From contig NZ_JADWYQ010000028.1 of assembly GCF_022414575.1 (NCBI RefSeq), forward strand, positions 26,795-90,794: DNA of 64,000 nt, given 5' to 3'. The notes under the pieces are model-generated. The model was not told where the DNA came from and made no database searches. It saw nothing but the letters and a program-made list of their open reading frames with translations. The translations under genes were made by a program, and so were the position numbers. How positions within the stretch are numbered: position 1 is the first letter of the stretch; each line of letters starts with the position of its first letter. This DNA comes from Streptomyces sp. MUM 178J (lineage in GTDB: Bacteria > Actinomycetota > Actinomycetes > Streptomycetales > Streptomycetaceae). This document shows positions 42,988 to 51,486 of the stretch, one piece after another.

Positions 42988-44726
42988 GCGGCCTCCGCCT
43001 CCGTCAGCTGGGAGAGCACGATCTCCCGGTAGGTGTCATCGCCGTGTCCGGGGTCCATCAGCTCCTCGTGCGTCCCGCTTGCCGCGACGCGTCCCTCGTC
43101 GAGGACCACGATCCGGTCGGCGTCGCGGATGGTGGACACCCGCTGGGCGACGATCACCACGGTCGCCTCCGCGGTCTCGGCCGCCAGGGCCCGGCGCAGC
43201 GCCGCGTCCGTGGCGTAGTCCAGCGCGGAGAACGAGTCGTCGAAGAGATAGATCTCCGGCCGCTGCACCAGCGTCCTGGCGATCGCCAGCCGCTGCCGCT
43301 GCCCGCCGGAGAGGTTCACGCCGCCCTGGGATACGGGCGCGTCCAGCCTCCCGTCGAGCGCTTCGACGAAGTCCCGCGCCTGCGCCGCCTCCAGCGCCCG
43401 CCACAGCTCCTGGTCGCTCGCGTCGGGCCGTCCGTACCGCAGATTCGTCGCGACGGTGCCGGAGAACAGATACGGCTTCTGCGGCACCAGACCCACGGTC
43501 CGCGCCACCAGCTCCGGGTCAAGGTCGCGTACGTCCACCCCGCCGACCAGCACCTGCCCGCCGGTCGCGTCGAACAGCCGCGGCACCAGTCCCAGCAGCG
43601 TCGACTTGCCGCTGCCGGTCGAGCCGATGATCGCGGTCGTCTCGCCGGGGAGGGCCAGCAGACCGACGCCGCGCAGCACCGGCTCCTCCGCGCCGGGGTA
43701 GCGGAAGCCGACGTCCCGCAGCTCCAGCCGGCCGTGGCCGTGCAGACGCCGCACGGGCGCGGCGGGCGGCACGACGCTCGACGCGGTCGACAGCACCTGC
43801 TCGATGCGCTCCGCGCAGACCTCGGCGCGCGGCACCATCATGAACATGAAGGTGGCCATCATCACGGCCATCACGATCTGCATCAGATAGGCGAGGAACG
43901 CGGTCAGCGAACCGATCTGCATCGCGCCCGCGTCGATCCGGTGCGCCCCGAACCAGACGACGGCGACCGACGAGACGTTGACCACCGTCATCACGGTCGG
44001 GAACATCAGCGCCATCAGCCGTGCTGCGGACATGGAGACACCGGTCAGCTCGGCGTTGGCCTCGCGGAACCGTTCCTTCTCGTAGCCGTCGCGGACGAAG
44101 GCGCGGATGACTCGGATGCCGGTGATCTGCTCGCGCAGCACCTGGTTCACCGAGTCGAGCCGCTCCTGCATCGTGCGGAACAGCGGGCGCATCCGCCGCA
44201 CGATCAGCGACACCGCGACGCCGAGCACCGGAACCACCGCGAGCAGCACCGCCGACAGCGGAACATCCTGGCCGAGCGCCATCACGATGCCGCCCACGCA
44301 CATGATCGGAGCGGAGACCATCAGCGTGAACGCCATCAGGACCAGCATCTGCACCTGCTGGACGTCGTTGGTCGTGCGGGTGATCAGAGACGGCGCGCCG
44401 AAGTGCCCCATCTCGCGGGCGGAAAAGCTCTGCACCCGGTCGAAGACGTCGGCCCGCACATCCCGCCCTACGGCGGCCGCGGTGCGCGCCCCGAAGTAGA
44501 CCGCCCCCACATTGCAGGCGACCTGGATCACGCTCACGACCGCCATCAGCGCGCCGACGCTCAGCACATGGCCCGTGTCCCCGCGTACGACACCGTTGTC
44601 GATGATGTCGGCGTTGAGGGTGGGCAGATAGAGGGTGGCGCTGGTCTGCAGCAGCTGCAGCACCGCCAGCAGGGCGATTGGCTTGCGGTGCGGACGCAGA
44701 TAGGTCCGCAGGATTCGTATCAGCAC
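42984..44726 (-). CDS. ABC exporter half-transporter 1 (permease-ATPase)
   Basis: This is a 580-residue partner of the preceding subunit. GTG 44726 gives VLIRILRTYLRPHRKPIALL at the start, and longer in-frame starts up to 44792 are less likely. It has Walker A GSTGSGKST, Q-loop LVPQKPYLFSG, canonical signature NLSGGQRQRLAIARTL and a Walker B ending in LFDDSFSALD (Asp instead of the catalytic Glu). Combining this with the partner's changed signature implies one active ATP site, as in heterodimeric multidrug exporters. Substrate unknown. Confidence 0.9.
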   Translation of the reverse strand: MLIRILRTYLRPHRKPIALLAVLQLLQTSATLYLPTLNADIIDNGVVRGDTGHVLSVGALMAVVSVIQVACNVGAVYFGARTAAAVGRDVRADVFDRVQSFSAREMGHFGAPSLITRTTNDVQQVQMLVLMAFTLMVSAPIMCVGGIVMALGQDVPLSAVLLAVVPVLGVAVSLIVRRMRPLFRTMQERLDSVNQVLREQITGIRVIRAFVRDGYEKERFREANAELTGVSMSAARLMALMFPTVMTVVNVSSVAVVWFGAHRIDAGAMQIGSLTAFLAYLMQIVMAVMMATFMFMMVPRAEVCAERIEQVLSTASSVVPPAAPVRRLHGHGRLELRDVGFRYPGAEEPVLRGVGLLALPGETTAIIGSTGSGKSTLLGLVPRLFDATGGQVLVGGVDVRDLDPELVARTVGLVPQKPYLFSGTVATNLRYGRPDASDQELWRALEAAQARDFVEALDGRLDAPVSQGGVNLSGGQRQRLAIARTLVQRPEIYLFDDSFSALDYATDAALRRALAAETAEATVVIVAQRVSTIRDADRIVVLDEGRVAASGTHEELMDPGHGDDTYREIVLSQLTEAEAA

Positions 44727-44792
44727 ACGCGGTCTCTCGGGCTCGGCATACGCACGGCACACGCACGGGTCGGTCAGGGGCAGCCCGACCAT

Positions 44793-44967
44793 CTTGCGGC
44801 AGGACGCTCGCGAACCCCCAAGGGTTTACCCGACCGGGCGCCCGCCGAAATGAGCCCCGCCTGGGGGCACCTCCGTGGGGGCGCCCCCGGACGAAGTCTG
44901 GGGAGGAGTCTGGGGGAGATAGCCGGGGGAGATCGAGGAGCGGGGGTCCGGGGGCGGAGCCCCGGAA
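44793..44967. repeat. GC-rich intergenic mosaic
   Basis: This stretch carries repeated GTCTGGGG(A/G)G and GGGGGCGGAGCCCC words typical of Streptomyces. No gene is seen. The mosaic runs up to the kinase stop at 44968. Confidence 0.65.
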
Positions 44968-46413
44968 TCAAGCCCCCGCAGGGAACGCACCCGGATGGAT
45001 CTGGTCCCGTGTCGCCCCGTACTGCTGCCGCACGGCCTGTCCCACCGCCAGTTCCTCGCCCGGCTCGAAGATCTGCGCCGCGGCCCCCTGCCAGGCGGGC
45101 GGCGACTGCGAGGTCAGCGCGCCCTGCGAGACGCCCAGCGCCCAGGCGGCCTGCCGGGCCGCGCCCAGTGCCGCATAGTCGGCGGGCTGCACCACCACGA
45201 CCTGGGCGCCGAAGATCGCCGGGGCGGCGGCCTGGACGGCCGGCAGTTCGGCGGCCGCGCCCAGCAGGAACACCCGGCGCACCTCCACTCCGCGTCCGCG
45301 CAGCACGTCCATGGCGTCGGCGAGCGAGCAGAGCATGCCCTCGACGGCGGCCCGCGCCAGATGCTCGGGCTTCATCGACTCGCGGCGCAGTCCGCTGAGG
45401 GTGCCCGCGGTATGCGGCAGCTGCGGGGTCTTCTCGCCCTCCAGATACGGCAGCAGCACCAGGCCGGACGCGCCGGGGGTCGACTTGAGCGCCAGGGCGG
45501 ACAGTTCCTCGAGACCGTCCAGGCCGAGCAGCTCGGCGGTGCCGCGCAGCGCGCGCACGGCGTTGAGGGTGTGCACGACCGGCAGGTGCATCCCGGTCGC
45601 GTCCGCGAGCGAGGTGATCATTCCGCTGGGGTCGGCGAGGGCCTCGTGGTGCACGGCGGTCACGGAGCCGGACGCGCCGAGTGAGACCACGGCGTCGCCG
45701 GTGCCGACGCCGAGCCCGAACGCGGCCGCCATCGTCTCGCCGGTGCCCGCGGAGATCAGCAGCCCCTCGGGGGTCATGCCGGCGGCCTCGGCCGGGCCGA
45801 GCACCTCGGGAAGCGCGCAGGAGTGGCCGATGGCGAGCTCCACCAGGTCGGGCCGGTAGGCCCCGGCAGCCGCCGACCAGTAGCCGGTGCCGGACGCGCC
45901 GCCGCGGTCGGTGGTCCGGCGGGCCGGCCGGCCCAGCAGCTGCCACACCAGCCAGTCGTGCGGCTGCAGCAGCGCGGCGGTGCGCTGCGCCGCCTCGGGC
46001 TCGGTGCGCGCCAGCCAGCGCAGCTTCGCCACGGGCTGGGCGGCCTGCGGCACGGAGCCGACGGCCTCGGCCCACGCCTGCCGTCCGCCGAGGGCGTCGA
46101 TGAGATCGGCGGCCGCGGCCTGGGCGCGTTTGTCATTGCCGAGCATGGCCGGGCGCACCAGGCCGCCCGCGGAGTCCAGCGGCACCAGACCGTGCGCCTG
46201 TGCGCAGACGCCGATCGCCTGTACGCCTTCGAGGAGCCCGCCCGAGGCGGCCTCGCCGAGCGAGAGCAGCCAGGCCTGCGGATCGACCTCGACGGCCTTG
46301 GCCTCGACGGGGTGCGGAGCGTACCCCTGGCGCAACACGGCGCCCGTGTCCGCATCGCAGACGACGATGCGTGTGAACCCAGACGAACTGTCCAACCCGG
46401 CGACTATCCCCAT
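44968..46413 (-). CDS. FGGY-family carbohydrate kinase (xylulokinase-like)
   Basis: This is a 481-residue sugar kinase. The N-terminal phosphate-1 loop is VAGLDSSSGFTRIVVCD, with AQAHGLVPLDSAGGLVRPAM and DWLVWQLLG typical of xylulokinases. The second ATPase half has SLGASGSVTAVHHEAL and the adenosine motif RVFLLGAAAELPAVQAAAPAIFGAQVV. No isomerase or sugar transporter is adjacent, so the substrate is uncertain. Confidence 0.88.
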   Translation of the reverse strand: MGIVAGLDSSSGFTRIVVCDADTGAVLRQGYAPHPVEAKAVEVDPQAWLLSLGEAASGGLLEGVQAIGVCAQAHGLVPLDSAGGLVRPAMLGNDKRAQAAAADLIDALGGRQAWAEAVGSVPQAAQPVAKLRWLARTEPEAAQRTAALLQPHDWLVWQLLGRPARRTTDRGGASGTGYWSAAAGAYRPDLVELAIGHSCALPEVLGPAEAAGMTPEGLLISAGTGETMAAAFGLGVGTGDAVVSLGASGSVTAVHHEALADPSGMITSLADATGMHLPVVHTLNAVRALRGTAELLGLDGLEELSALALKSTPGASGLVLLPYLEGEKTPQLPHTAGTLSGLRRESMKPEHLARAAVEGMLCSLADAMDVLRGRGVEVRRVFLLGAAAELPAVQAAAPAIFGAQVVVVQPADYAALGAARQAAWALGVSQGALTSQSPPAWQGAAAQIFEPGEELAVGQAVRQQYGATRDQIHPGAFPAGA

Positions 46414-46449
46414 GTCCGGAGATTCTGCCGCACGCGCGGGGCCGTCATG

Positions 46450-46752
46450 TCATGTGTTGCTGGTGCCCCAGTCGTCCTCGGCGTCCCCCTGCCCGCGCTC
46501 CCTCAGCGAGCGCACCCGGTCGGCCACCGAGGACGGGACCCGGTCGCCGACCCTGTCGCTGACGACGTGGAAGGCCCGGCCGGCGGCCTCGCGGCCGCCC
46601 TGCGCGGCGGACTCGGCGGCATTGCGGACGGCGGGGTTCTGACTGAACTCGCGCACGGACTTCTTCATCTTCTCGTACTGCTCGCGCCCGGCGCGCGTCC
46701 CCAGCACATAGCCCAGGGCCAGTCCGACCGCGAACGTGAGCTTGTACCGCAT
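46450..46752 (-). CDS. YtxH-like small membrane-associated protein
   Basis: This is a 100-residue protein. ATG 46752 is preferred over GTG 46761 because GGAAGG is 8 bases upstream of the former and too close to the latter. An N-terminal hydrophobic segment (KLTFAVGLALGYVLGTRAGR) is followed by an amphipathic helical region (REQYEKMKKSVREF) and an acidic tail, the usual YtxH layout. Confidence 0.82.
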   Translation of the reverse strand: MRYKLTFAVGLALGYVLGTRAGREQYEKMKKSVREFSQNPAVRNAAESAAQGGREAAGRAFHVVSDRVGDRVPSSVADRVRSLRERGQGDAEDDWGTSNT

Positions 46753-46972
46753 GGCTGCCACCTTCCCTTGCGTCGGCGCCCTGCCTCGGCTGCCCGGCGC
46801 CGTGTCGAACTCACGGGCCTGCCGCCTACCCGCGGGCCGCGGTGATCATCCGCGGGCGCCCGCCGCATACCGATTGGCGGAGCACCCCCCTGCTTGCGCT
46901 AATGTATGTGTCGCAGCGAGCGCACGCCCTCCGGGACGCCCCCGGTAGGTACGTTCGGTGCACACGCGGCAA

Positions 46973-47045
46973 TCCCCTGTAGCTCAATTGGCAGAGCAGC
47001 CGGCTGTTAACCGGCAGGTTACTGGTTCGAGTCCAGTCGGGGGAG
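46973..47045 (+). tRNA. tRNA-Asn (GTT), copy 1
   Basis: 73 nt with the acceptor stem TCCCCTG/CGGGGGA, anticodon loop CTGTTAA (anticodon 47006-47008) and T-loop GGTTCGAGTCC. CCA is not encoded. A TAATGT word about 70 bp upstream could be the -10 of the shared promoter. Confidence 0.96.
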
Positions 47046-47050
47046 CGCGA

Positions 47051-47123
47051 TCCCCTGTAGCTCAATTGGCAGAGCATTCGGCTGTTAACCGGAGGGTTGC
47101 TGGTTCGAGTCCAGCCGGGGGAG
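47051..47123 (+). tRNA. tRNA-Asn (GTT), copy 2
   Basis: 73 nt, identical in acceptor stem to copy 1 but differing in the anticodon stem (TTCGG/CCGGA) and variable and T arms. It is 5 bp downstream of copy 1, so the two are co-transcribed. Anticodon GTT at 47084-47086. Confidence 0.96.
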
Positions 47124-47135
47124 CGGACACGGAAG

Positions 47136-47157
47136 AGGACCCGCGAGGGTCCTTTTT
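47136..47157 (+). terminator. Terminator of the tRNA-Asn pair
   Basis: AGGACCC, loop GCGA, GGGTCCT followed by TTTT: a 7-bp stem with a genuine T run. Confidence 0.9.
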
Positions 47158-47302
47158 CTATGTGGTTTCCCTGCGCCGGGGAACCGGGCGGCCCGCTTAG
47201 CGGTCCTGATGGTTGGGCATGGCCGACCAGCCGAGGCAGGAGATCGTATGAGCGGCTATGCTGCGGCAGACGGCGTGCACAAATGTGCGCGACACGCCGT
47301 TG

Positions 47303-47376
47303 GGGGCGGTAGCTCAGCCGGTTAGAGCAGCGGACTCATAATCCGTCGGCCGTGGGTTCGAGTCCCACCCGCCCCA
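47303..47376 (+). tRNA. tRNA with CAT anticodon (elongator Met; Ile2 not excluded)
   Basis: 74 nt with acceptor GGGGCGG/CCGCCCC, anticodon loop CTCATAA (47337-47339) and T arm GTGGG-TTCGAGT-CCCAC. CCA is encoded at 47377-47379, unlike the Asn genes. The first acceptor pair is G-C, so it is not the initiator. A TilS-modified Ile2 tRNA cannot be ruled out by eye. Confidence 0.9.
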
Positions 47377-47421
47377 CCACGCCCGTGGTGTGCAGGATCG
47401 TTTCTACCTGTGGAAACGTGA

Positions 47422-47459
47422 GAACGGGGGTCGCCACTCCAAGGTGGCGACCCCCGTTC
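47422..47459 (+). terminator. Terminator after the CAT tRNA
   Basis: A perfect 15-bp stem (47422-47436 with 47445-47459, GAACGGGGGTCGCCA and its complement), extendable by one pair, lies 45 bp after the tRNA. Immediately downstream are three GTGGAC words (47483-47520) as often seen near integrase junctions. Confidence 0.8.
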
Positions 47460-47526
47460 ATCCGTTCAGATCAAGATCCAGTGGACACTTGGTGGACACG
47501 GGGGCGATCTAGTGGACGGAGTGCCC

Positions 47527-47790
47527 TCACGCCGCCTTCCGGCACCCGCACCGCGCGCTCACCCGCGAGTAGGCGTGGAACTCCCACCTCAGGGAGGTGG
47601 CGTGGTGGATCTGAACCACCTTGGCGATGTCGAACTCGACCACCCGCAGGGCTCCGGGGTACTTCTGGGCGCTTGCGGGGTTCCAGTCGATCCGGCCCTG
47701 CCCGGTCAGCTGCAGGATGTGGCCGTTCTCCCAGTCCAGAAAGACAGGACGCCCGTGACGACCCAGGGGCCGCTCCGCGTGGGGAGCGTA
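47527..47790 (-). pseudogene. C-terminal fragment of a PPOX-type flavoprotein
   Basis: The frame encodes RPVFLDWENGHILQLTGQGR followed by IDWN, PGALRVVEFDIAKV and LRWEFHAYS. This is the C-terminal segment of the pyridoxamine-5'-phosphate-oxidase-like domain found in ferredoxin/FAD oxidoreductase-type proteins. No start codon or N-terminal domain is present: upstream the frame runs into a different gene (47811 on). It is therefore a truncated remnant ending at the stop at 47527. Confidence 0.7.
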
Positions 47791-47810
47791 TGAGAGTGAG
47801 CGGACCCTGA

Positions 47811-48683
47811 TTACCTCCAGGCGCGGTTGAGGAAGTCGGCGATCAGCGGGGCGATCTCCGGCAGATGGGTCTCCAATGCGAAGTGGCCGGTGTCGAACAG
47901 GTGGACTTCGGCGTCGGGCAGATCGCGAAGGTAGGCACGGGCCCCGGGCTCGGGGAAGAAGGGGTCGTGGCTTCCCCAGGTGATGAGGGTGGGCGGAGTG
48001 TGCCGGCGCAGCCACGCCTGCCAGTCGTCGTAGCGCTCGACGTTGGAGTGGTAGTCGAAGATCAGTGCCTGCTGGGCCTCCTTGCGGCCCGACAGGTCCA
48101 GGAAATGCTGGTCGAGGGTCCAGCCGTCCGGGGCGATCCGTTCGGGGCTGGTGACGCCGGTCTCGTACTGGCTGCGGGTGCCTTCGAGGGTGAGCATGCC
48201 CTGGATGGCTTCCCGGGCGCCGGGGGTGGTGGGGGTCAGGCCGATGAGGCCGCGGGCCGCGTCTGAGAGTCCTTCCTCGTAAGCGTTGCCGTTCTGCACG
48301 ACCAGCCCGGCGATCCACTCGGGGTGGCGTTCGGCGATACGGAAGCCGATGGGCGCGCCGAAGTCGAAGACGTACATCACGAACTGGGCGAGGCCGAGGC
48401 GCTGGACGAAGCCTTCGGTGATGTCGGCGAGCCGGTCGAAGGAGTAGGTGAGGCCGTCCGGGGTCTGGGTGTGGCCGAAGCCGGGGTGATCCGGGGCGAT
48501 CAGCCGGTAGTGCGAGCCGAGTACGTCGATGAGGCGGCGGAACTGGTGAGATCCGGACGGAAAGCCGTGCAGGAGCAGTAGTACGGGCGCGTCGGCCCGG
48601 TCGGGGAGGGACTCCCGGTAGAAGACGCGGACGCCGTCGACCTCAAGGTGACTGTGGACGGTGCGGGCGAACGGAGCGAGCAT
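47811..48683 (-). CDS. Alpha/beta hydrolase, haloalkane dehalogenase/epoxide hydrolase-like
   Basis: This is a 290-residue hydrolase from ATG 48683 with AAGGA upstream. Oxyanion motif LLLHGFPSGSHQFRRLI; APDHPGFGHTQTP; the nucleophile elbow is VFDFGAPIGFR with Asp rather than Ser, as in dehalogenases and epoxide hydrolases; ITWGSHDPFF (acid) and FDTGHFALETH (His). Divergent from a CGNR regulator, with CTAAT-type repeats between. Confidence 0.9.
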   Translation of the reverse strand: MLAPFARTVHSHLEVDGVRVFYRESLPDRADAPVLLLLHGFPSGSHQFRRLIDVLGSHYRLIAPDHPGFGHTQTPDGLTYSFDRLADITEGFVQRLGLAQFVMYVFDFGAPIGFRIAERHPEWIAGLVVQNGNAYEEGLSDAARGLIGLTPTTPGAREAIQGMLTLEGTRSQYETGVTSPERIAPDGWTLDQHFLDLSGRKEAQQALIFDYHSNVERYDDWQAWLRRHTPPTLITWGSHDPFFPEPGARAYLRDLPDAEVHLFDTGHFALETHLPEIAPLIADFLNRAWR

Positions 48684-48684
48684 G

Positions 48685-48766
48685 CCTAATTCCTTGATTG
48701 GCGATTGATGCATTAGGTATAGCCCGTGTCTGGCTAACGTGTCAATGCGCCGGTGTACCATTAGCC
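48685..48766. promoter_or_regulatory. Paired CTAA/TTAG inverted repeats in a divergent promoter
   Basis: CCTAAT (48685-48690) pairs with ATTAGG (48712-48717), and GGCTAA (48732-48737) with TTAGCC (48761-48766). The two inverted repeats sit at opposite ends of the 85-bp intergenic region, next to each gene's start. Candidate binding sites for the CGNR protein. Confidence 0.5.
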
Positions 48767-48768
48767 GC

Positions 48769-49326
48769 ATGGGTGATCTCGTACCGCTGATCGGAGAACC
48801 GCTGGCGCTGGACCTGGTCAACAGCCGTCCGACCGCCGACGACCTGCTCGCGACCCCGGACGACCTGAGGACCTGGTGGGTCCTCCAGGCCGACCGTCTC
48901 CCGGATGAGGTGCCACAGGAGGTCACCGCCGCGGATCTGGCAGCGGTGCACGCCGTGCGCGAGCACACCGCCCGCCTCCTCGACCGCGTCCGTCGAGGCG
49001 ATGAGCCCCAGGCTGCCGACCTGGAGGCGCTCAACCGGGCGCAGCGTGCCGCACCGGCGATCAACGAGCTGACGTGGGACGGGTCGGCGCTGGCTGCCAC
49101 GCGCCGACGTGACGGCTCACCGGGCCGGCGGCTGGCAGCCTGCCTCGCGGAGGCCGCCGCCGAACTGCTGGCGGATCCTGCGGTCGCCAGGATCCGGGAG
49201 TGCGAGGCTGACCACTGCGTGATGCTCTTCCTGGCCGCCCATCCGCGCCGCCGCTGGTGCTCGGCCGCCCGCTGCGGCAACCGAGTGCGTGTCGCCCGCC
49301 ACTACCAGCGCCACAAGGCCGGATAG
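48769..49326 (+). CDS. CGNR zinc-finger (ABATE domain) regulator
   Basis: This is a 185-residue protein. The N-terminal ABATE domain is LIGEPLALDLVNSRPTADDL with DLRTWWVLQAD. The C-terminal zinc finger is CEADHCVMLFLAAHPRRRWC with SAARCGNRVRVARHYQRHK, containing the CGNR signature. Such proteins are abundant in actinobacteria and are thought to bind DNA. Its neighbour and likely target is the divergent hydrolase. Confidence 0.93.
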   Translation: MGDLVPLIGEPLALDLVNSRPTADDLLATPDDLRTWWVLQADRLPDEVPQEVTAADLAAVHAVREHTARLLDRVRRGDEPQAADLEALNRAQRAAPAINELTWDGSALAATRRRDGSPGRRLAACLAEAAAELLADPAVARIRECEADHCVMLFLAAHPRRRWCSAARCGNRVRVARHYQRHKAG

Positions 49327-49682
49327 CCCGAGCCTCCCGCACCTTCCCTCCATTCCGCGTCCGCTCCTCTCGCCCCGGCGGCAGCCGGCGGCGTGCAGCC
49401 CCGCGGCGGTGCGCGCACTGCGGCCTGCGGCCCGATGAGGAGTGAGCGACTACTGAGGGTGGAAGGGCGCCGCCTCGAGGTCGTCCTGCCGCTCGGCCAC
49501 CCGGCTCAGCTGCCGCCGCAGGCGGTGACATCGTCCGCCCTGGATCGAACTCCTCGGCCCGGACGCCCCGGGAGGGCGCAGACAGTTCGATCGCGTACCG
49601 GTTGGGAGGGTACGCCCGCGCTGCGCGGTGGGCACCGTGCGGATAGTGGTCGAGGGCGCGGATCCGGGCGATTGCTGCCGGG

Positions 49683-49728
49683 CGGGCAGGCCATGATCGA
49701 GCGTCTGGAGAACCTGCGCGCTCGTCCA
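49683..49728. repeat. Dispersed 46-bp repeat, copy A
   Basis: Matches 55830-55875 at 41 of 46 positions (CGGGCAGGCCATGATC...CGTCCA). Copy B encodes the C-terminus of an AraC regulator on the minus strand; copy A preserves the frame (DERAGSPDA against DGRTGSSDA) but lacks the stop. The surrounding 49327-49980 gap (about 650 bp) has no other recognisable gene. Confidence 0.75.
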
Positions 49729-49980
49729 AGGAGGACGTCATTCCACTGCTGTGGTGGGCGCCGGCCCTGGACGCGAGCCTGCTCGCTGTCCCGCGGGGCT
49801 GGGCCTCGCGCTGCTCCGTCGGCGTCCTCTGGCGGCACGGAACGCGCGGCTGAAATGTGGACAGCGGCTACGGCTGGTGCGTTCCGGCCTGCTCGGAAGA
49901 GGCGCTGCACGTAGCGCACGGAGGCGCGATCCGGCATCGGGAACAAGCGCCGCCGGCTCGGCAGCCGCCGCGAGATCGTG

Positions 49981-50613
49981 TCACGACCTCTCAGGGCGCC
50001 GGAAGATGCCGTACCAGTAGCCGTAAGCCAACTCGCGGGCGACCACGGGATCGTCATGGCCGTCGCTTGTGGCTACTTGCTGGGCGATGACCTGTCCGCC
50101 GCCTCGCACCATCACTCTCGCGGCGCACAGCGGGTCGACATCAGCAGGTGTGCGACCGGCCGACTGTTCCTCGATCAGCAGCTTCGTGCTGTGGTCGATG
50201 AACCGGTCTTGGGTTGATGTCCACGACTCACGTACAGAAGGGTCGTATGCGGCCACTTCGTTGATCGCTGCCAGGAGGGCCGCGTGCTTGCGGTAGTGCC
50301 TGAGCAGCTGCTCGTATGTGCGGGCAAGCCCGTCAAGTCCGCCGGTGGGGCCGCAGGGCTGCCAGCCCCGTACGATCTCGAAACTGTCCGACTTCAGGAA
50401 ACCGCTCAGCCGCAGGAGCACATCCACCTTGTCGCGGAAGTAGAGGTAGAACCCCGAGCGGGAGATGCCCCCGGCGGCCGCGATCTGCTCCACCCCCAGT
50501 TCGGTGTAGGTCCTGCCGTCGTGCAGCAGTTCTCCGATCGCGGACAGAATCCGCTCCTCCACTGCGGCGCGCCGGTCAGCGGCGGTGGAAGGCCGTCGAG
50601 TGGTTGATGCCAT
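49981..50613 (-). CDS. TetR-family regulator
   Basis: This is a 210-residue repressor-type protein. The helix-turn-helix spans residues 16-62 (RILSAIGELLHDGRTYTELG, VEQIAAAGGISRSGFYLYFR). The C-terminal ligand domain has no recognisable ligand class. It lies 61 bp downstream of, and is probably co-transcribed with, the hydrolase at 50675, so it may control its own operon through the palindrome at 51591-51607. Confidence 0.92.
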   Translation of the reverse strand: MASTTRRPSTAADRRAAVEERILSAIGELLHDGRTYTELGVEQIAAAGGISRSGFYLYFRDKVDVLLRLSGFLKSDSFEIVRGWQPCGPTGGLDGLARTYEQLLRHYRKHAALLAAINEVAAYDPSVRESWTSTQDRFIDHSTKLLIEEQSAGRTPADVDPLCAARVMVRGGGQVIAQQVATSDGHDDPVVARELAYGYWYGIFRRPERS

Positions 50614-50674
50614 GTTCCCATCCTATGAGCGGGCAGGACACGGTGTGGTCTCGGGCGCCGGCTTGAGGCTCGCC

Positions 50675-51400
50675 TCAGGGGGTCGGTCGGCTCCCATGGG
50701 CTATGTACGCGAGAAGGGCGGCGAGTGTCGACGGCATGGACAGGAAGGGCGAGTGGCTGCTTTGCAGCCGATGAACGGCATGTGCCCGGACGGCGAGCTT
50801 CTCCTGTTCCTCGGAGGGCAGAGCCTGGTCCTGCTCGCAGACGATGTAAGTGGAGGGGACGGCTCGCCATCCCGCTTTCGTCACGCGGTCGCTGAATGAC
50901 CTCACACTCTGCGGTACGAGCCTCCGGACCGCTCGCGCGGCCTCCTCCTCGGATACGTCAGCGTAGAACGCCGCCGCCGCGGCACTGCCTTCCGCGGGCT
51001 GGATGACGCCTGTCGCGTGTTCCGGTTCAGGAGCACCGTGGTACCCGTACAGACTTTCGCCGACGTCCAGTTGATAGGCGGCCAGGTAGACGGCATGCGA
51101 GACGTTGGGGGCGTCGGCGACGGCTTGGGTGACCGGAATGCCTCCGTAGGAGTGACCGACGACGACCACGGGCCCGTCGATGGCTTCAAGGGACTCGCGG
51201 ACGGCCCGCGCATCCGCATGCATGCCGGCGAGTGGCTGGTTGGTCGGAGCGTCGGACGTCGCAGCGCTGGGCAGCGCAACCGTTCGTGTCGCCCAACCAT
51301 CGGAAATGAGCGCGGATTCCAGCCTCTCCCAGCACCAGGGGCCGTGCCATGCTCCGTGCACCAGGAGCAGGGTGGGTCGGGGTGCTTCGTTGGTAGCCAA
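50675..51400 (-). CDS. Alpha/beta hydrolase (salicylate-esterase/HNL-like)
   Basis: This is a 241-residue esterase-type protein with oxyanion motif LLLVHGAWHGPWCWERL, nucleophile elbow VVVVGHSYGG, acid in STYIVCEQDQALP and catalytic His in HRLQSSHSPFLSMP. The start is TTG 51400, an unusual choice supported by AGGAGA (complement of 51407-51412) 6 bases upstream and by the MATNEAPRPTLLLVHG reading. In operon with the TetR gene. Confidence 0.9.
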   Translation of the reverse strand: MATNEAPRPTLLLVHGAWHGPWCWERLESALISDGWATRTVALPSAATSDAPTNQPLAGMHADARAVRESLEAIDGPVVVVGHSYGGIPVTQAVADAPNVSHAVYLAAYQLDVGESLYGYHGAPEPEHATGVIQPAEGSAAAAAFYADVSEEEAARAVRRLVPQSVRSFSDRVTKAGWRAVPSTYIVCEQDQALPSEEQEKLAVRAHAVHRLQSSHSPFLSMPSTLAALLAYIAHGSRPTP

Positions 51401-51486
51401 ACCAAATCTCCTAGCTGTTCGAGGCGTTGTCGGCTTCTCTGCCGCCGCGGCCCCGTGAAATGGGCCGGGTTCAGTGATGGCAGATG

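Noticed and set aside
46862..46972. Complete -35/-10 promoter for the tRNA-Asn pair
   Set aside because: TAATGT is a fair -10, but the only -35-like word (TTGGCG) is 20 bp away, so the pair is not called as a feature.
47380..47520. Attachment site and integrase next to the CAT tRNA
   Set aside because: GTGGAC repeats are suggestive, but no integrase gene and no second copy of the tRNA 3' end were found, so no att site is called.
49061..49741. 226-codon minus-strand ORF in the gap after the CGNR gene
   Set aside because: It runs antisense through the CGNR gene and has no family resemblance apart from the short AraC-tail-like repeat at its start.
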